From Casp-actino8 sp041159745 (GTDB lineage: Bacteria > Actinomycetota > Acidimicrobiia > Acidimicrobiales > Ilumatobacteraceae): 32,788 bases of DNA. Location: contig JBEAXP010000086.1 of assembly GCA_041159745.1 (NCBI GenBank), positions 1 to 32,788 of the forward strand. The letters run 5' to 3'. This document shows, in pieces, positions 7,256 to 14,456 of this stretch (position 1 is its first letter; every line of letters begins with the position of its first letter). The notes below the pieces were generated by a model. That model saw only the letters and a list, made by a program, of their open reading frames with translations. It searched no databases and was not told where the DNA came from. The position numbers and the translations under genes are program-made.

Positions 7256-7882
7256 TCAGTCGGTGAAGAGCACCTGGTCGAAGAAGTCGTTGACCATGTC
7301 GGTCCACCGGGCCAGCTCGTCGGGGCCGGCCTCCAGATCGAAACCGACGATCACGCGCCCGAGGACCACGGCCTGAATGACGTTGCCGATCATCCGCGCC
7401 GGATGCTTTCGGGTGATGAACCCTCGCTGCTGACTACTCTCGATGATCTGAGCGAACTCGGTCGACAGCCGGGTCTGGGCCTCGGCCAGCCACTGCGAGA
7501 ACTCCGGTCGACCCTTGGTGCCGGCGATGACGGCGCAGCGCTCGACCCGCTGGGCGGTGCGCGACAGATCGGCCACGAAAGCGGTGATTTCACGGAGATC
7601 GGCGCGCAATTCGTCGCGTGAAGTGGCCCGTTCGGCGATCACGCGGATGGGTCCGATGCTCTCCCGGATCATGGCTTCGAACTGACGGGCCCGGGCGGCG
7701 GCGATGAGCCCGTCGCGCGATCCGAAGGCCATGTACAGCGAACTCTTCGCGATTCCGGTGCGCTCCATGAGCGTCTCGATCCGGAAGCCCGATTCGCCCG
7801 ATTCCTCGAGAATGGTGATGGTCACGGCCACGACCTGATCGAGGTCGGGAATGTGTCGAGGGGCTCGCTGCCGAACTTTCAC
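7256..7882 (-). CDS. TetR/AcrR-family transcriptional regulator
   Basis: A 208-residue regulator. The N-terminal helix-turn-helix spans about residues 14-60 (LDQVVAVTITILEESGESGFRIETLMERTGIAKSSLYMAFGSRDGLI), the standard TetR_N pattern ending in the YxxFxxKxxL-like helix. The remainder is a helical ligand-binding domain of the kind that often senses small hydrophobic molecules. The start is GTG 7882, preceded at 7 nt by TAGTTT and no Shine-Dalgarno, so translation may be leaderless. Its target is not obvious: HU lies downstream on the same strand 110 bp away, and the gene behind it is unrelated. Confidence 0.85.
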   Translation of the reverse strand: MKVRQRAPRHIPDLDQVVAVTITILEESGESGFRIETLMERTGIAKSSLYMAFGSRDGLIAAARARQFEAMIRESIGPIRVIAERATSRDELRADLREITAFVADLSRTAQRVERCAVIAGTKGRPEFSQWLAEAQTRLSTEFAQIIESSQQRGFITRKHPARMIGNVIQAVVLGRVIVGFDLEAGPDELARWTDMVNDFFDQVLFTD

Positions 7883-7889
7883 TGGTCGA

Positions 7890-7895
7890 AAACTA
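7890..7895 (-). promoter_or_regulatory. -10-like box TAGTTT of the tetR gene
   Basis: TAGTTT, then 7 nt, then the GTG start. This supports the chosen start and a leaderless transcript. The flanking sequence resembles that of the hup start (CTAG followed by a T run and CG). Confidence 0.4.
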
Positions 7896-7977
7896 GCCCA
7901 TTACAAGGAAAATGACCGGGTAATCGGAAGACGCCGGGGGACGGGGACGTTCCGAGGTACACAGTTTTGGGAACCGC

Positions 7978-8406
7978 TCAGAAGCCCCAGGTGTGGAAGT
8001 GGTCGAACCATTCGCGCGCCGCCGACAGGATCTGGGCTTCGGTCATGGCGTTCAGATTGCTGTCCATGGCGCCCACCACTTTGGCCGCCGTGGCGGGGTG
8101 CTTGTGCTCGAGGAACTGCGTGAAGCGCAGGATGTGGTCGGCCTTGCCTGTGCCGTGCCCGATGATCAGGATCTCGTTCGTGTCGGCAACCGCTTGGGCG
8201 ATCGACTCGTAGAAGCGCCGGTTGTCGTGATCGGTGTCATGGCCGCGGTTGTGCTGGGCCTGGCGCACGTGATGGTGCTGACCCTGGTCGCTCGGAGCGT
8301 GCAGCCGCTGGGGGGCCGAGCCCTTCTCCATTCCGGCGTTCCAGACTCGGGCTTCGTCCCGTGTGATCGCCACGATCGCCATGGCACTTCGAGCAGTCAT
8401 CGACAT
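7978..8406 (-). CDS. Small eRF1-like (baeRF-related) 'translational machinery' protein
   Basis: A 142-residue protein. The N-terminal strand AIVAITRDEARVWNAG resembles the opening of short bacterial proteins annotated as translational machinery or host-attachment-like proteins, which are distant relatives of archaeal/eukaryal release factor domains. The middle is histidine-rich (QGQHHHVRQAQHNRGHDTDHD). The second half, FYESIAQAVADTNEILIIGHGTGKADHILRFTQFLEHKHPATAAKVVGAMD, fits the family pattern of an acidic helix, a LIxGxGxGK turn and HxPxxAxKVxG. Function is not established; ribosome or RNA association is inferred from the family. The start at 8406 is supported by GGAGG seven bases upstream. 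Confidence 0.6.
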   Translation of the reverse strand: MSMTARSAMAIVAITRDEARVWNAGMEKGSAPQRLHAPSDQGQHHHVRQAQHNRGHDTDHDNRRFYESIAQAVADTNEILIIGHGTGKADHILRFTQFLEHKHPATAAKVVGAMDSNLNAMTEAQILSAAREWFDHFHTWGF

Positions 8407-8426
8407 CGCGTGTCCTCCGGCCCGAC

Positions 8427-8432
8427 ACGGTA
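8427..8432 (-). promoter_or_regulatory. -10-like box TACCGT of the small eRF1-like gene
   Basis: TACCGT lies 20 nt upstream of the ATG at 8406, with a GGAGG ribosome site in between. This arrangement implies a short leader of about a dozen bases, in contrast to the leaderless neighbours. Confidence 0.4.
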
Positions 8433-8489
8433 GGAACCGGCGGGTGTCCACGAGGCTCGACGGATGTACCCGATTTCCGAGGTGGGAGT

Positions 8490-8495
8490 TACCGT
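8490..8495 (+). promoter_or_regulatory. -10-like box TACCGT of the ThDP enzyme gene
   Basis: TACCGT is followed by 7 nt and then GTG 8503, the codon at which homologues begin (MNGAE). It therefore helps decide the start among ATG 8464, GTG 8494 and GTG 8503. Confidence 0.45.
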
Positions 8496-8502
8496 GAGCG
8501 CC

Positions 8503-10053
8503 GTGAACGGCGCCGAAGCCCTGTTGCGCACACTCGTCGCGGCGGACGTCGACGTGTGTTTCGCCAATCCGGGCACGTCCGAAATGCACTTCGTGGCCGC
8601 CCTCGACCGTGTTTCCGGGATGCGGGCCGTCCTCGGTTTGTTCGAAGGTGTCGTCACCGGCATGGCCGACGGCTACGCCCGCATGGCCGGCAAACCGGCG
8701 GTGACCCTGCTCCACCTCGGGCCCGGACTCGCCAACGGCTTGGCCAATCTGCACAACGCACGCCGGGCCGCTTCGCCGATCGTGAACGTCGTGGGCGACC
8801 ACGCCGTCACCCACGCGCAGTACGACGCGCCGCTGGCGTCCGATGTTGTCGGATTCGCGCGACCGGTTTCGGCGTGGGTTCATTCGGCCGTGAGTGCCCG
8901 CACCGTGGGTGCCGACGCGGCGCGCGCGGTGCAAGCCGCCCGTCAGTATCCGGGACAGATCGCCACCCTCATCCTGCCGGCCGACGTGGCCTGGAACGAA
9001 GGGGCGACGCCGGCTCCGGCTCTCGCGCCCGTGGGTCCGGCCGAGGTGTCGAGCGATGCGGTCGCGACGGCCGTCGCGGCGGTTCGATCGGCCGGATCGC
9101 GGGCCGCCATCCTGATGCGTGGTGATGTCCTGCACGATCGCGGACTCCGCGCCGCCGGTCGCATCGCGGCCGCGACCGGCGCCCGACTTCTGTGCGACAC
9201 CTTCGCCCCTCGTCTGGCGCGCGGTGCGGGTCGCGTGGCCGTCGAGCGTCTGCCCTACTTCGCCGAACAACTCGTCGAGTCGCTGGCGTCGATCGAGCAC
9301 TTGATCATCGTCGGCTCGAAGCCCCCGGTGTCCTTCTTCGCGTATCCGGGCAAACCCGGTTGGTGCACCCCCGAGGGTGCCGCCATCACCTACTTGGCTC
9401 ACGCCCACGAAGACGGTGTGGGTGCGCTCGAAGCGGTCGCGGCCGAGTTCTCGTCCAAGCCGATCGTGGTCGACCTCGCGCTGCCCGACGAACCGACGGG
9501 GCCCCTCAATCAATTCTCGATCGGACAGGTGATCGCGCGGTACCTGCCCGAGGACGCGATCGTTTCCGACGAAGCCGCCACCAACGGCCTCGGACCGGGT
9601 TCGGCTCTGGCGACCGCTCGTCCGTACGACCACTTGTCGCTCACCGGCGGCTCGATCGGTCAGGGTCTGCCACTGGCCGGCGGTGCCGCGGTCGCGTGCC
9701 CCGATCGCAAGGTGGTGTGTCTGCACGGTGACGGTGGCGCGATGTACACCGTGCAGTCGTTGTGGACGCAGGCTCGCGAGAACCTCGACGTCACCACAGT
9801 CATCTTCTCGAACCGCGCGTATTCGATTCTCCAGATCGAACTGTCGCGCACCGGCGCCCGAGATCTGCTGGGCGAGGGGGACAACAAGGCCTTGTCGATG
9901 TTCGACCTGTCGAATCCCGACCTCGATTGGGTTCAGTTGGCCGGGGGCATGGGTGTATCCGCGGTGCGAGTGCACGACGTCGCGGAATTCTCGAGTGCGT
10001 TCCAGTCGGCCATGAAGCAACGTGGCCCGCGCTTGATCGAAGCGGTTCTCTGA
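8503..10053 (+). CDS. Acetolactate synthase-like ThDP-dependent enzyme
   Basis: A 516-residue thiamin-diphosphate enzyme with three domains. The N-terminal PYR domain has NPGTSEMHFVAALD and catalytic Glu48 (GLFEGVVTGMADGYARM); a central domain follows; the C-terminal PP domain has the GDG...N cofactor motif (GDGGAMYTVQSLW near 409-421, Asn in IFSNRAY near 436). It resembles the 'acetolactate synthase large subunit-like' group close to benzoylformate decarboxylase rather than true IlvB, and no IlvN regulatory gene is nearby. The substrate is probably a 2-keto acid but is unknown. The start at GTG 8503 gives the expected N-terminus; ATG 8464 and GTG 8494 (after GGGAG) are alternatives. Confidence 0.85.
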   Translation: MNGAEALLRTLVAADVDVCFANPGTSEMHFVAALDRVSGMRAVLGLFEGVVTGMADGYARMAGKPAVTLLHLGPGLANGLANLHNARRAASPIVNVVGDHAVTHAQYDAPLASDVVGFARPVSAWVHSAVSARTVGADAARAVQAARQYPGQIATLILPADVAWNEGATPAPALAPVGPAEVSSDAVATAVAAVRSAGSRAAILMRGDVLHDRGLRAAGRIAAATGARLLCDTFAPRLARGAGRVAVERLPYFAEQLVESLASIEHLIIVGSKPPVSFFAYPGKPGWCTPEGAAITYLAHAHEDGVGALEAVAAEFSSKPIVVDLALPDEPTGPLNQFSIGQVIARYLPEDAIVSDEAATNGLGPGSALATARPYDHLSLTGGSIGQGLPLAGGAAVACPDRKVVCLHGDGGAMYTVQSLWTQARENLDVTTVIFSNRAYSILQIELSRTGARDLLGEGDNKALSMFDLSNPDLDWVQLAGGMGVSAVRVHDVAEFSSAFQSAMKQRGPRLIEAVL

Positions 10054-10503
10054 TCAGTTGCGTCGAACGAGGCGCACCACCGGAATCACCCGCGGTGAAG
10101 CCTTGGCTTCGTATTCGTCGTATTGCGGGAAGATGGTCGCCATGATCGACCACAGGCGCGCGCGTTCGGTCGGTTCGTCGACCACGTGCGCGGTGGCCCA
10201 GAACTGATCGGCCGCGACCTGCAACCACACATCGGGGTTGGCGAGCATGTTGTCGAGCCACAGCGGATTGTCGGGCGCGCCACCCTTCGACGCAATGAGC
10301 ACCAGATCGTCTCCGTCGCGTCCGTAGATGAGGGCGCTGCGCGTCCACTTCCCCGATGACTTGCCCTTCACCGTGACGAGCAGACACGGGAGGCCGCGCC
10401 ACAGATGCCCGTCCTCGCCGTTCGTCGCGACGTACCGCTCGATGTGTTCGCGGACGAATGGGGTGGGACTGTCGTGAATGGGTGACGGTGCGGCTGTGTT
10501 CAT
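10054..10503 (-). CDS. DDN-type F420-dependent nitroreductase-family protein
   Basis: A 149-residue protein of the deazaflavin-dependent nitroreductase family (split beta-barrel). The segments LPCLLVTVKGKSSGKWTRSALIYGRDGDDLVLIASKGGAPDNPLWLDNMLANPDVWLQV are the family core, with K-G-x-x-S-G-K and SKGGAPxNPxWxxNL lining the F420 site. Known members reduce quinones, nitro compounds or other substrates with reduced coenzyme F420. The start at 10503 overlaps the stop of the upstream metB-like gene (ATGA), so it is the last gene of the transsulfuration operon. The stop abuts the convergent ThDP enzyme gene at 10053 with no spacer. Substrate unknown. Confidence 0.85.
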   Translation of the reverse strand: MNTAAPSPIHDSPTPFVREHIERYVATNGEDGHLWRGLPCLLVTVKGKSSGKWTRSALIYGRDGDDLVLIASKGGAPDNPLWLDNMLANPDVWLQVAADQFWATAHVVDEPTERARLWSIMATIFPQYDEYEAKASPRVIPVVRLVRRN

Positions 10504-11663
10504 GAGATCTTGTCCAGTGCCGATCGGAGGTCTTCGCACAAGTCGTGGGCCGATTCGACCCCGACGCTCAATCGAACGAGCGAGTCGGGAACCTGCAGCG
10601 GCGATCCGGCCGCCGACGCGTGCGTCATGCGACCGGGGTGCTCGATGAGGCTCTCGACGGCTCCCAGTGATTCGGCCAGCGTGAAGATGCGGGTGCTCTT
10701 GGCCACGGTGAGCGCGGCTTCGACACCACCCTTCAACGTGAAACTGACCATGCCCCCGAAGTCACGCATCTGCTTGGCGGCCGCGGCGTGACCCGGGTGA
10801 TCGGGAAGTTGCGGATACAGAACACGATCGACGGCAGGGTGACCGAGGAGCAGGTCGACCACCGCACGGGCATTGGAGCAGTGGCGCTCCATGCGCAGAG
10901 CCAGTGTCTTCACGCCGCGCAGAACCAAGTAGCAGTCGAATGGCGCCGGAACGCCGCCCGCGGCATTCTGCGTGTAGCGCAGGCGTTCGGCCAACGAGTC
11001 GTCGTTCAGAGCGAGAAAGCCGCCCACCACGTCGCTGTGGCCGCCCAGGTACTTCGTGGCGGAGTGCACCACGATGTCGGCTCCGTGGTCGAGCGGCTGC
11101 TGCAGGTACGGAGTGGCGAACGTGTTGTCGACGACGACGATGGCACCGTTGGCGTGGGCGATCTCGGCCACGGCCGAGATGTCGATGCACGTGAGCAACG
11201 GATTGGTGGGGGTCTCGAGCCAGACGATCTTGGTGTCGTTCGGCCAATGGGCGCGCAGCGATGCGACGTCGGTGAGATCGACCGCGCTCCACGGGAACCC
11301 GAGCGGCGACCACACCTTGGCGATGAGGCGGAACGTTCCGCCGTACGCATCGTTGCCGAGCAGCACCCGCCCGCCGGGTGGGAGAAGGCGCAAGACGTTG
11401 TCCTCGGCGGCCAGTCCGCTGGCGAAGGCCAGACCGTGCTTGGCGTTCTCGAGCGACGCCACACAGGCCTCGAGCGCCGAGCGGGTGGGATTGCCGCTGC
11501 GCGAGTATTCGAAGCCCTTGTGCTCGCCCACACTCGACTGAGCGAAGGTCGTGCTGAGCGTGATCGGGGTGACCACGGCGCCGGTGGTCGGATCGGGGTC
11601 CTGGCCGACGTGGATCGCGCGAGTCTCGAAACCCCAGCCGGTCTCGGCTTCGAGGTCACCCAC
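10500..11663 (-). CDS. metB: Cystathionine gamma-synthase/lyase (PLP enzyme)
   Basis: A 387-residue Cys/Met-metabolism PLP enzyme. It shows GFETRAIHVGQDPDPTTGAV, YSRSGNPTRSALE, VWLETPTNPLL, VVVDNTFATPYLQQPL and the PLP-lysine motif HSATKYLGGHSDVVGG, and ends with the SLGAVESLIEHPGRMTHAS signature. Sequence alone does not separate gamma-synthase (methionine synthesis) from gamma-lyase (cysteine from cystathionine). The gene lies 3' of cystathionine beta-synthase with an 8-bp overlap, which favours the lyase role in reverse transsulfuration. The start is GTG 11663, giving MGDLEAETGWGFETRAIH. Confidence 0.9.
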   Translation of the reverse strand: MGDLEAETGWGFETRAIHVGQDPDPTTGAVVTPITLSTTFAQSSVGEHKGFEYSRSGNPTRSALEACVASLENAKHGLAFASGLAAEDNVLRLLPPGGRVLLGNDAYGGTFRLIAKVWSPLGFPWSAVDLTDVASLRAHWPNDTKIVWLETPTNPLLTCIDISAVAEIAHANGAIVVVDNTFATPYLQQPLDHGADIVVHSATKYLGGHSDVVGGFLALNDDSLAERLRYTQNAAGGVPAPFDCYLVLRGVKTLALRMERHCSNARAVVDLLLGHPAVDRVLYPQLPDHPGHAAAAKQMRDFGGMVSFTLKGGVEAALTVAKSTRIFTLAESLGAVESLIEHPGRMTHASAAGSPLQVPDSLVRLSVGVESAHDLCEDLRSALDKIS

Positions 11664-13086
11664 GGCGCGCCTCGTTCTCGTTGGCCAGCACTTCGAAGTA
11701 CTGCAGCAAGTCGGTGCGAGTGAGAACGCTCAGTGGACGACCGCCCGACAGCACCAACAGAGCCGGCGCACGATCGAGCATTTCGACGGCCTTCGAGACC
11801 TTCTGACCGACGCCGATCGTGGGCAACTTGGGTCCCATCACCTTTTCGACTTCGGTGTTCATGACCGACGGGTCGGCGTAGATGGCTTCCATCAACTCGA
11901 GTTCGTCGACCGAACCGGACACTTCGGCGTTCGCGAAGGGAGGTGTGTTCTTGCACACGGGCAGCTGGCTGACTCCGTTGGCGCGCATCACGTCGATGGC
12001 GTGACGCACCGTGCTCGACGGGTTGACGTAGAGAAGCGACGGTGTGTCGCCTCGTGTGTCGAGCACAGCGCCGACGCACTGGTCGCATTCGCGCAGGAAT
12101 CCGAAGTTGGCCATCCAGTCGTCGTCGAAGACGCGCGACAGGTATCCGCGTCCGGAGTCGGGATTGAGCACGACGATGATGTCGTTCGGATCGGCGTTCT
12201 TGGCCACCTTGATGGCGGCGGCCACGGCGAGACCCCCCGACCCTCCGATGAGAATTCCTTCGGTGCGGCTCACGTCGCGGGCCATGAGGAACGCTTCTTC
12301 GTCGCTGACGGCGATCACTTCGTCGTACAGTTCGGGATCCCATGCGGCCGGATAGAAGTCTTCGCCGACTCCTTCGACGAGATACGGACGACCCGAGCCG
12401 CCCGAGAACACCGAGGCGTCCGGATCGGCGGCGACGATTCGCACGTTCGGGTTCTGCTGCTTCAGGTAGCGCGCGGTGCCGGTGATCGTTCCGCAGGTTC
12501 CGGCGCCGGCCACGAAATGCGTGACGCGTCCGGCGGTCTGCTGCCAGATTTCCGGCCCGGTCGTCTTCACATGGGCGAGAGGGTTGTTCGGGTTGGCGTA
12601 CTGGTTGGGGCGGAACGCGTTGCGCTCGAACGTGAGGCGTTCGGCCACCTTGTAGTAGCTCGACGGATCTTCGGGCGGAACCGCCACCGGGCACACGACC
12701 ACTTCGGCTCCGTACGCGCGCAACAGCGACACCTTCTCGGGCGCCACCTTGTCGGTCATCACGAACACGCACTTGTAGCCGCGCTGGGCCGCGACGATCG
12801 CCAGACCCACGCCGGTGTTGCCGCTGGTCGGTTCGACGATGGTGCCACCCGGTTGCAGAAGGCCTTCGCGCTCGGCGGCCAGAATCATCTCGAGCGCCGG
12901 TCGATCCTTGGCCGAGCCCCCTGGATTGGTCGTCTCCATCTTCATGGTGAGCAGCGAAGGGATCTCGTACTTCTCCGAGATCTTGCGGAGGCGAACGAGG
13001 GGAGTGGCCCCGATGAGGTCGATCACCGAGTCGGCGATGTGCGTGCCGTGCAGACGAGCGTCGAGTGAATCGTCACCCCAGGGCAT
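11656..13086 (-). CDS. cbs: Cystathionine beta-synthase with CBS-domain pair
   Basis: A 476-residue PLP enzyme condensing serine and homocysteine to cystathionine. Domain 1 (residues 15-330) has IGATPLVRL, the PLP-lysine motif NPGGSAKDRPALEM, TSGNTGVGLAIVAA and GAGTCGTITGTARYLK. The C-terminal part (about 340-470) holds two CBS motifs (NPSSTVRHAIDVMRANGVSQLPV and VGQKVSKAVEMLDRAPALLVLSGGRPLSVLTRTDLL), which bind adenosyl ligands in related enzymes. Full length fits bacterial CBS of the Rv1077 type. ATG 13086 is preceded by TACGCT at 6 nt, so it may be transcribed from its own start inside the end of the thioesterase gene. It overlaps the metB-like gene downstream. Confidence 0.92.
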   Translation of the reverse strand: MPWGDDSLDARLHGTHIADSVIDLIGATPLVRLRKISEKYEIPSLLTMKMETTNPGGSAKDRPALEMILAAEREGLLQPGGTIVEPTSGNTGVGLAIVAAQRGYKCVFVMTDKVAPEKVSLLRAYGAEVVVCPVAVPPEDPSSYYKVAERLTFERNAFRPNQYANPNNPLAHVKTTGPEIWQQTAGRVTHFVAGAGTCGTITGTARYLKQQNPNVRIVAADPDASVFSGGSGRPYLVEGVGEDFYPAAWDPELYDEVIAVSDEEAFLMARDVSRTEGILIGGSGGLAVAAAIKVAKNADPNDIIVVLNPDSGRGYLSRVFDDDWMANFGFLRECDQCVGAVLDTRGDTPSLLYVNPSSTVRHAIDVMRANGVSQLPVCKNTPPFANAEVSGSVDELELMEAIYADPSVMNTEVEKVMGPKLPTIGVGQKVSKAVEMLDRAPALLVLSGGRPLSVLTRTDLLQYFEVLANENEARRG

Positions 13087-13090
13087 GGGG

Positions 13091-13552
13091 TCAGCGTAAC
13101 GGCGCGACGAGTTCGCTCAGCCAGCGGGGTAGGCGAACCGGACGACCCTTGTCGTTCACGCAGGCGTGGACCGTCGTCGCCGTGGACGTGACCGCCCCAT
13201 CGACCGTGAGCAGGTACTGGATGGTGAACGAGGCGCGAGTCGCCGAGGTGACGCGCAGGTGAACGGTCACCACGTCGTCGAAGTGCAGGGGCTGGCGGTA
13301 GGCGAGGTGGGCCTCGAGTACCGCGTAGTCGACACCCTCGCTGCGCTCGGCGTCGTACGGGTGGCCGATCGACCGCAAGTACTCCACCCGGGCTTCCTCC
13401 AGGTAGGGCAGGTAGCGGCTGTGGTGGACGATGCCCATCGCGTCGGTCTCGGCGAACCGGACGCGGATGTCGTGCCGAAAGGCGTAGTCCCCGGGATCGC
13501 CGCTCGGACGATCGTCGCGAATCGAAGACGGCTCAGGCGAACGGTGTGACAC
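13091..13552 (-). CDS. Acyl-CoA thioesterase, hot-dog fold (4HBT/YbgC-like)
   Basis: A 153-residue hot-dog thioesterase. The active-site segment VRFAETDAMGIVHHSRYLPYLEEARVEYLRSIG contains the conserved Asp and the YbgC/4HBT helix. The strands VTVHLRVTSATRASFTIQYLL and the C-terminal GRPVRLP follow the family pattern. It hydrolyses acyl-CoA thioesters; the chain length cannot be told. The GTG 13552 start is chosen because TACGGT lies 6 nt before it, whereas the nearest GGAGG is 12 bases away. Only 4 bp separate it from cbs, so it is probably the first gene of that operon, though a metabolic link is not obvious. Confidence 0.85.
   Translation of the reverse strand: MSHRSPEPSSIRDDRPSGDPGDYAFRHDIRVRFAETDAMGIVHHSRYLPYLEEARVEYLRSIGHPYDAERSEGVDYAVLEAHLAYRQPLHFDDVVTVHLRVTSATRASFTIQYLLTVDGAVTSTATTVHACVNDKGRPVRLPRWLSELVAPLR
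13093..13098 (-). promoter_or_regulatory. -10-like box TACGCT of cbs
   Basis: TACGCT, 6 nt, then the cbs ATG. It overlaps the last codons and stop of the thioesterase gene, suggesting an internal leaderless promoter so that cbs-metB can be expressed apart from the first gene. Confidence 0.4.
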
Positions 13553-13558
13553 GAGATG

Positions 13559-13564
13559 ACCGTA
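13559..13564 (-). promoter_or_regulatory. -10-like box TACGGT of the thioesterase gene
   Basis: TACGGT, 6 nt, then GTG 13552. This is the same leaderless spacing as at several other genes in the window and decides this start. Confidence 0.4.
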
Positions 13565-13595
13565 CCTCCCCGGAGTATTGGGACTTTTCTTGGCA

Positions 13596-13601
13596 TAAGG
13601 T
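13596..13601 (+). promoter_or_regulatory. Possible -10 box TAAGGT of the cold-shock gene
   Basis: TAAGGT lies about 48 nt upstream of the GTG. It implies a leader of roughly 40 nt, in line with the untranslated leaders usual for cold-shock genes. No clear -35 is present at the proper spacing. Confidence 0.3.
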
Positions 13602-13648
13602 GGGGGAGACGGGCACGTGGCCCGGTCCAGACAGAAACGAGTACCGCC

Positions 13649-13852
13649 GTGGCAATCGGCACAGTGAAGTTCTTCAATGCAGAGAAGGGTTACGGGTTCA
13701 TCTCCCGTGAGGACGGCCCCGACGTGTTCGTCCACTTCTCTCAGATCCAGGCGAAGGGCTTCAAGACCCTGCAAGAGGGTCAGAAGGTCGAGTTCGAAGT
13801 CGGACCCGGCCGCAAGGGCGACGAAGCCCGCGACGTCCGCGCGATCGACTGA
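13649..13852 (+). CDS. Cold-shock protein (CspA family)
   Basis: A 67-residue single cold-shock domain. It carries the GTVKFFNAEKGYGFI segment (RNP1 core KGYGFI) and VFVHFSQI (RNP2 VFVHFS), then KTLQEGQKVEFEVGPGRKGDEARDVRAI. Such proteins bind single-stranded RNA or DNA and act as RNA chaperones. Length and sequence are normal. The start is GTG 13649, giving MAIGTVKFF. No strong Shine-Dalgarno is visible. It converges with ybaK with only 3 bp between the stops. Confidence 0.95.
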   Translation: MAIGTVKFFNAEKGYGFISREDGPDVFVHFSQIQAKGFKTLQEGQKVEFEVGPGRKGDEARDVRAID

Positions 13853-13855
13853 CGA

Positions 13856-14344
13856 TCACGCGCCGATCGGCGCAACCACCGCGTTCAACAGCGCGATCAG
13901 AACGCTCGGCTCGATTTCGATGTCGAGTCCGCGTCGTCCCCCCGACACGAAAATCGTGTCGGCCAACTCACATGTCTCGTCGATCACCGTCGGCAACCTT
14001 TTGCGTTGTCCGAAGGGGCTGATGCCGCCGACCACGTATCCAGTGAGTCGTTCGGCGTCGCGTCGATCGAGCATCTCGGCTTTCTTGGCATCGAGCGCGT
14101 GCGCGATGCCCTTGAGCGACAGCTGCGTCGACACCGGCACGATGCCGACGGCATGGGGAGTGCTGGAGCCGTGCAGCGTCACCAACAGCGTCTTGAAGAC
14201 GCGGGCCTCGTCCACGCCCAGCGCGGCGGCGGCGGCCTTGCCGTAGCCGAGTTCGCCGGGGGCGATCTCGTTGTCGAACTCGTGCACCGAGTAGACGACT
14301 CGGGCGGCATCGAGGGCCACGATCGCTGGTGTTCCGCCGGCCAT
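13856..14344 (-). CDS. ybaK: YbaK/EbsC-type aminoacyl-tRNA deacylase
   Basis: A 162-residue protein of the YbaK/ProX editing superfamily. ALGVDEARVFKTLLVTLHGSSTPHAVGIVPVSTQLSLKGIAHAL contains the catalytic lysine region (FKTL), and LTGYVVGGISPFGQRKRLPTVID is the highly conserved glycine loop with G-x-x-S-P-x-G. YbaK hydrolyses Cys-tRNA(Pro) formed by mischarging. Length is typical of YbaK (about 160). The start at ATG 14344 gives a normal N-terminus; a TAGGGT box lies 15 nt upstream. Confidence 0.93.
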   Translation of the reverse strand: MAGGTPAIVALDAARVVYSVHEFDNEIAPGELGYGKAAAAALGVDEARVFKTLLVTLHGSSTPHAVGIVPVSTQLSLKGIAHALDAKKAEMLDRRDAERLTGYVVGGISPFGQRKRLPTVIDETCELADTIFVSGGRRGLDIEIEPSVLIALLNAVVAPIGA

Positions 14345-14456
14345 GGTGAATCGATGACGACCCTAGTCAGCGCCCCATTGTTACGTCTGTCCCGGTCCGG
14401 TACGTCCGACCCGTTGGCGAACTCGTTAGAGTTCCTCAACCCCCTCACGAACCCGT

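Noticed and set aside
7978..10020. A 680-codon minus-strand frame spanning the ThDP enzyme gene
   Set aside because: Only its last 142 codons (7978-8406) look like a protein. The rest is antisense to a clear ThDP enzyme and is an artefact of GC-rich codon use.
11006..12772. A long minus-strand frame across metB and cbs
   Set aside because: It is arginine-rich, with no recognisable motif, and is shifted relative to two well-conserved PLP enzymes on the same strand.
13602..13648. A structured cold-shock leader (thermosensor) before the csp gene
   Set aside because: The stretch is short and I see no strong conserved hairpin or cold-box by eye.
14345..14456. A rifamycin-associated element in front of helR
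   Set aside because: I could not find a matching inverted repeat in the 112-bp gap; only weak -10-like boxes are present.
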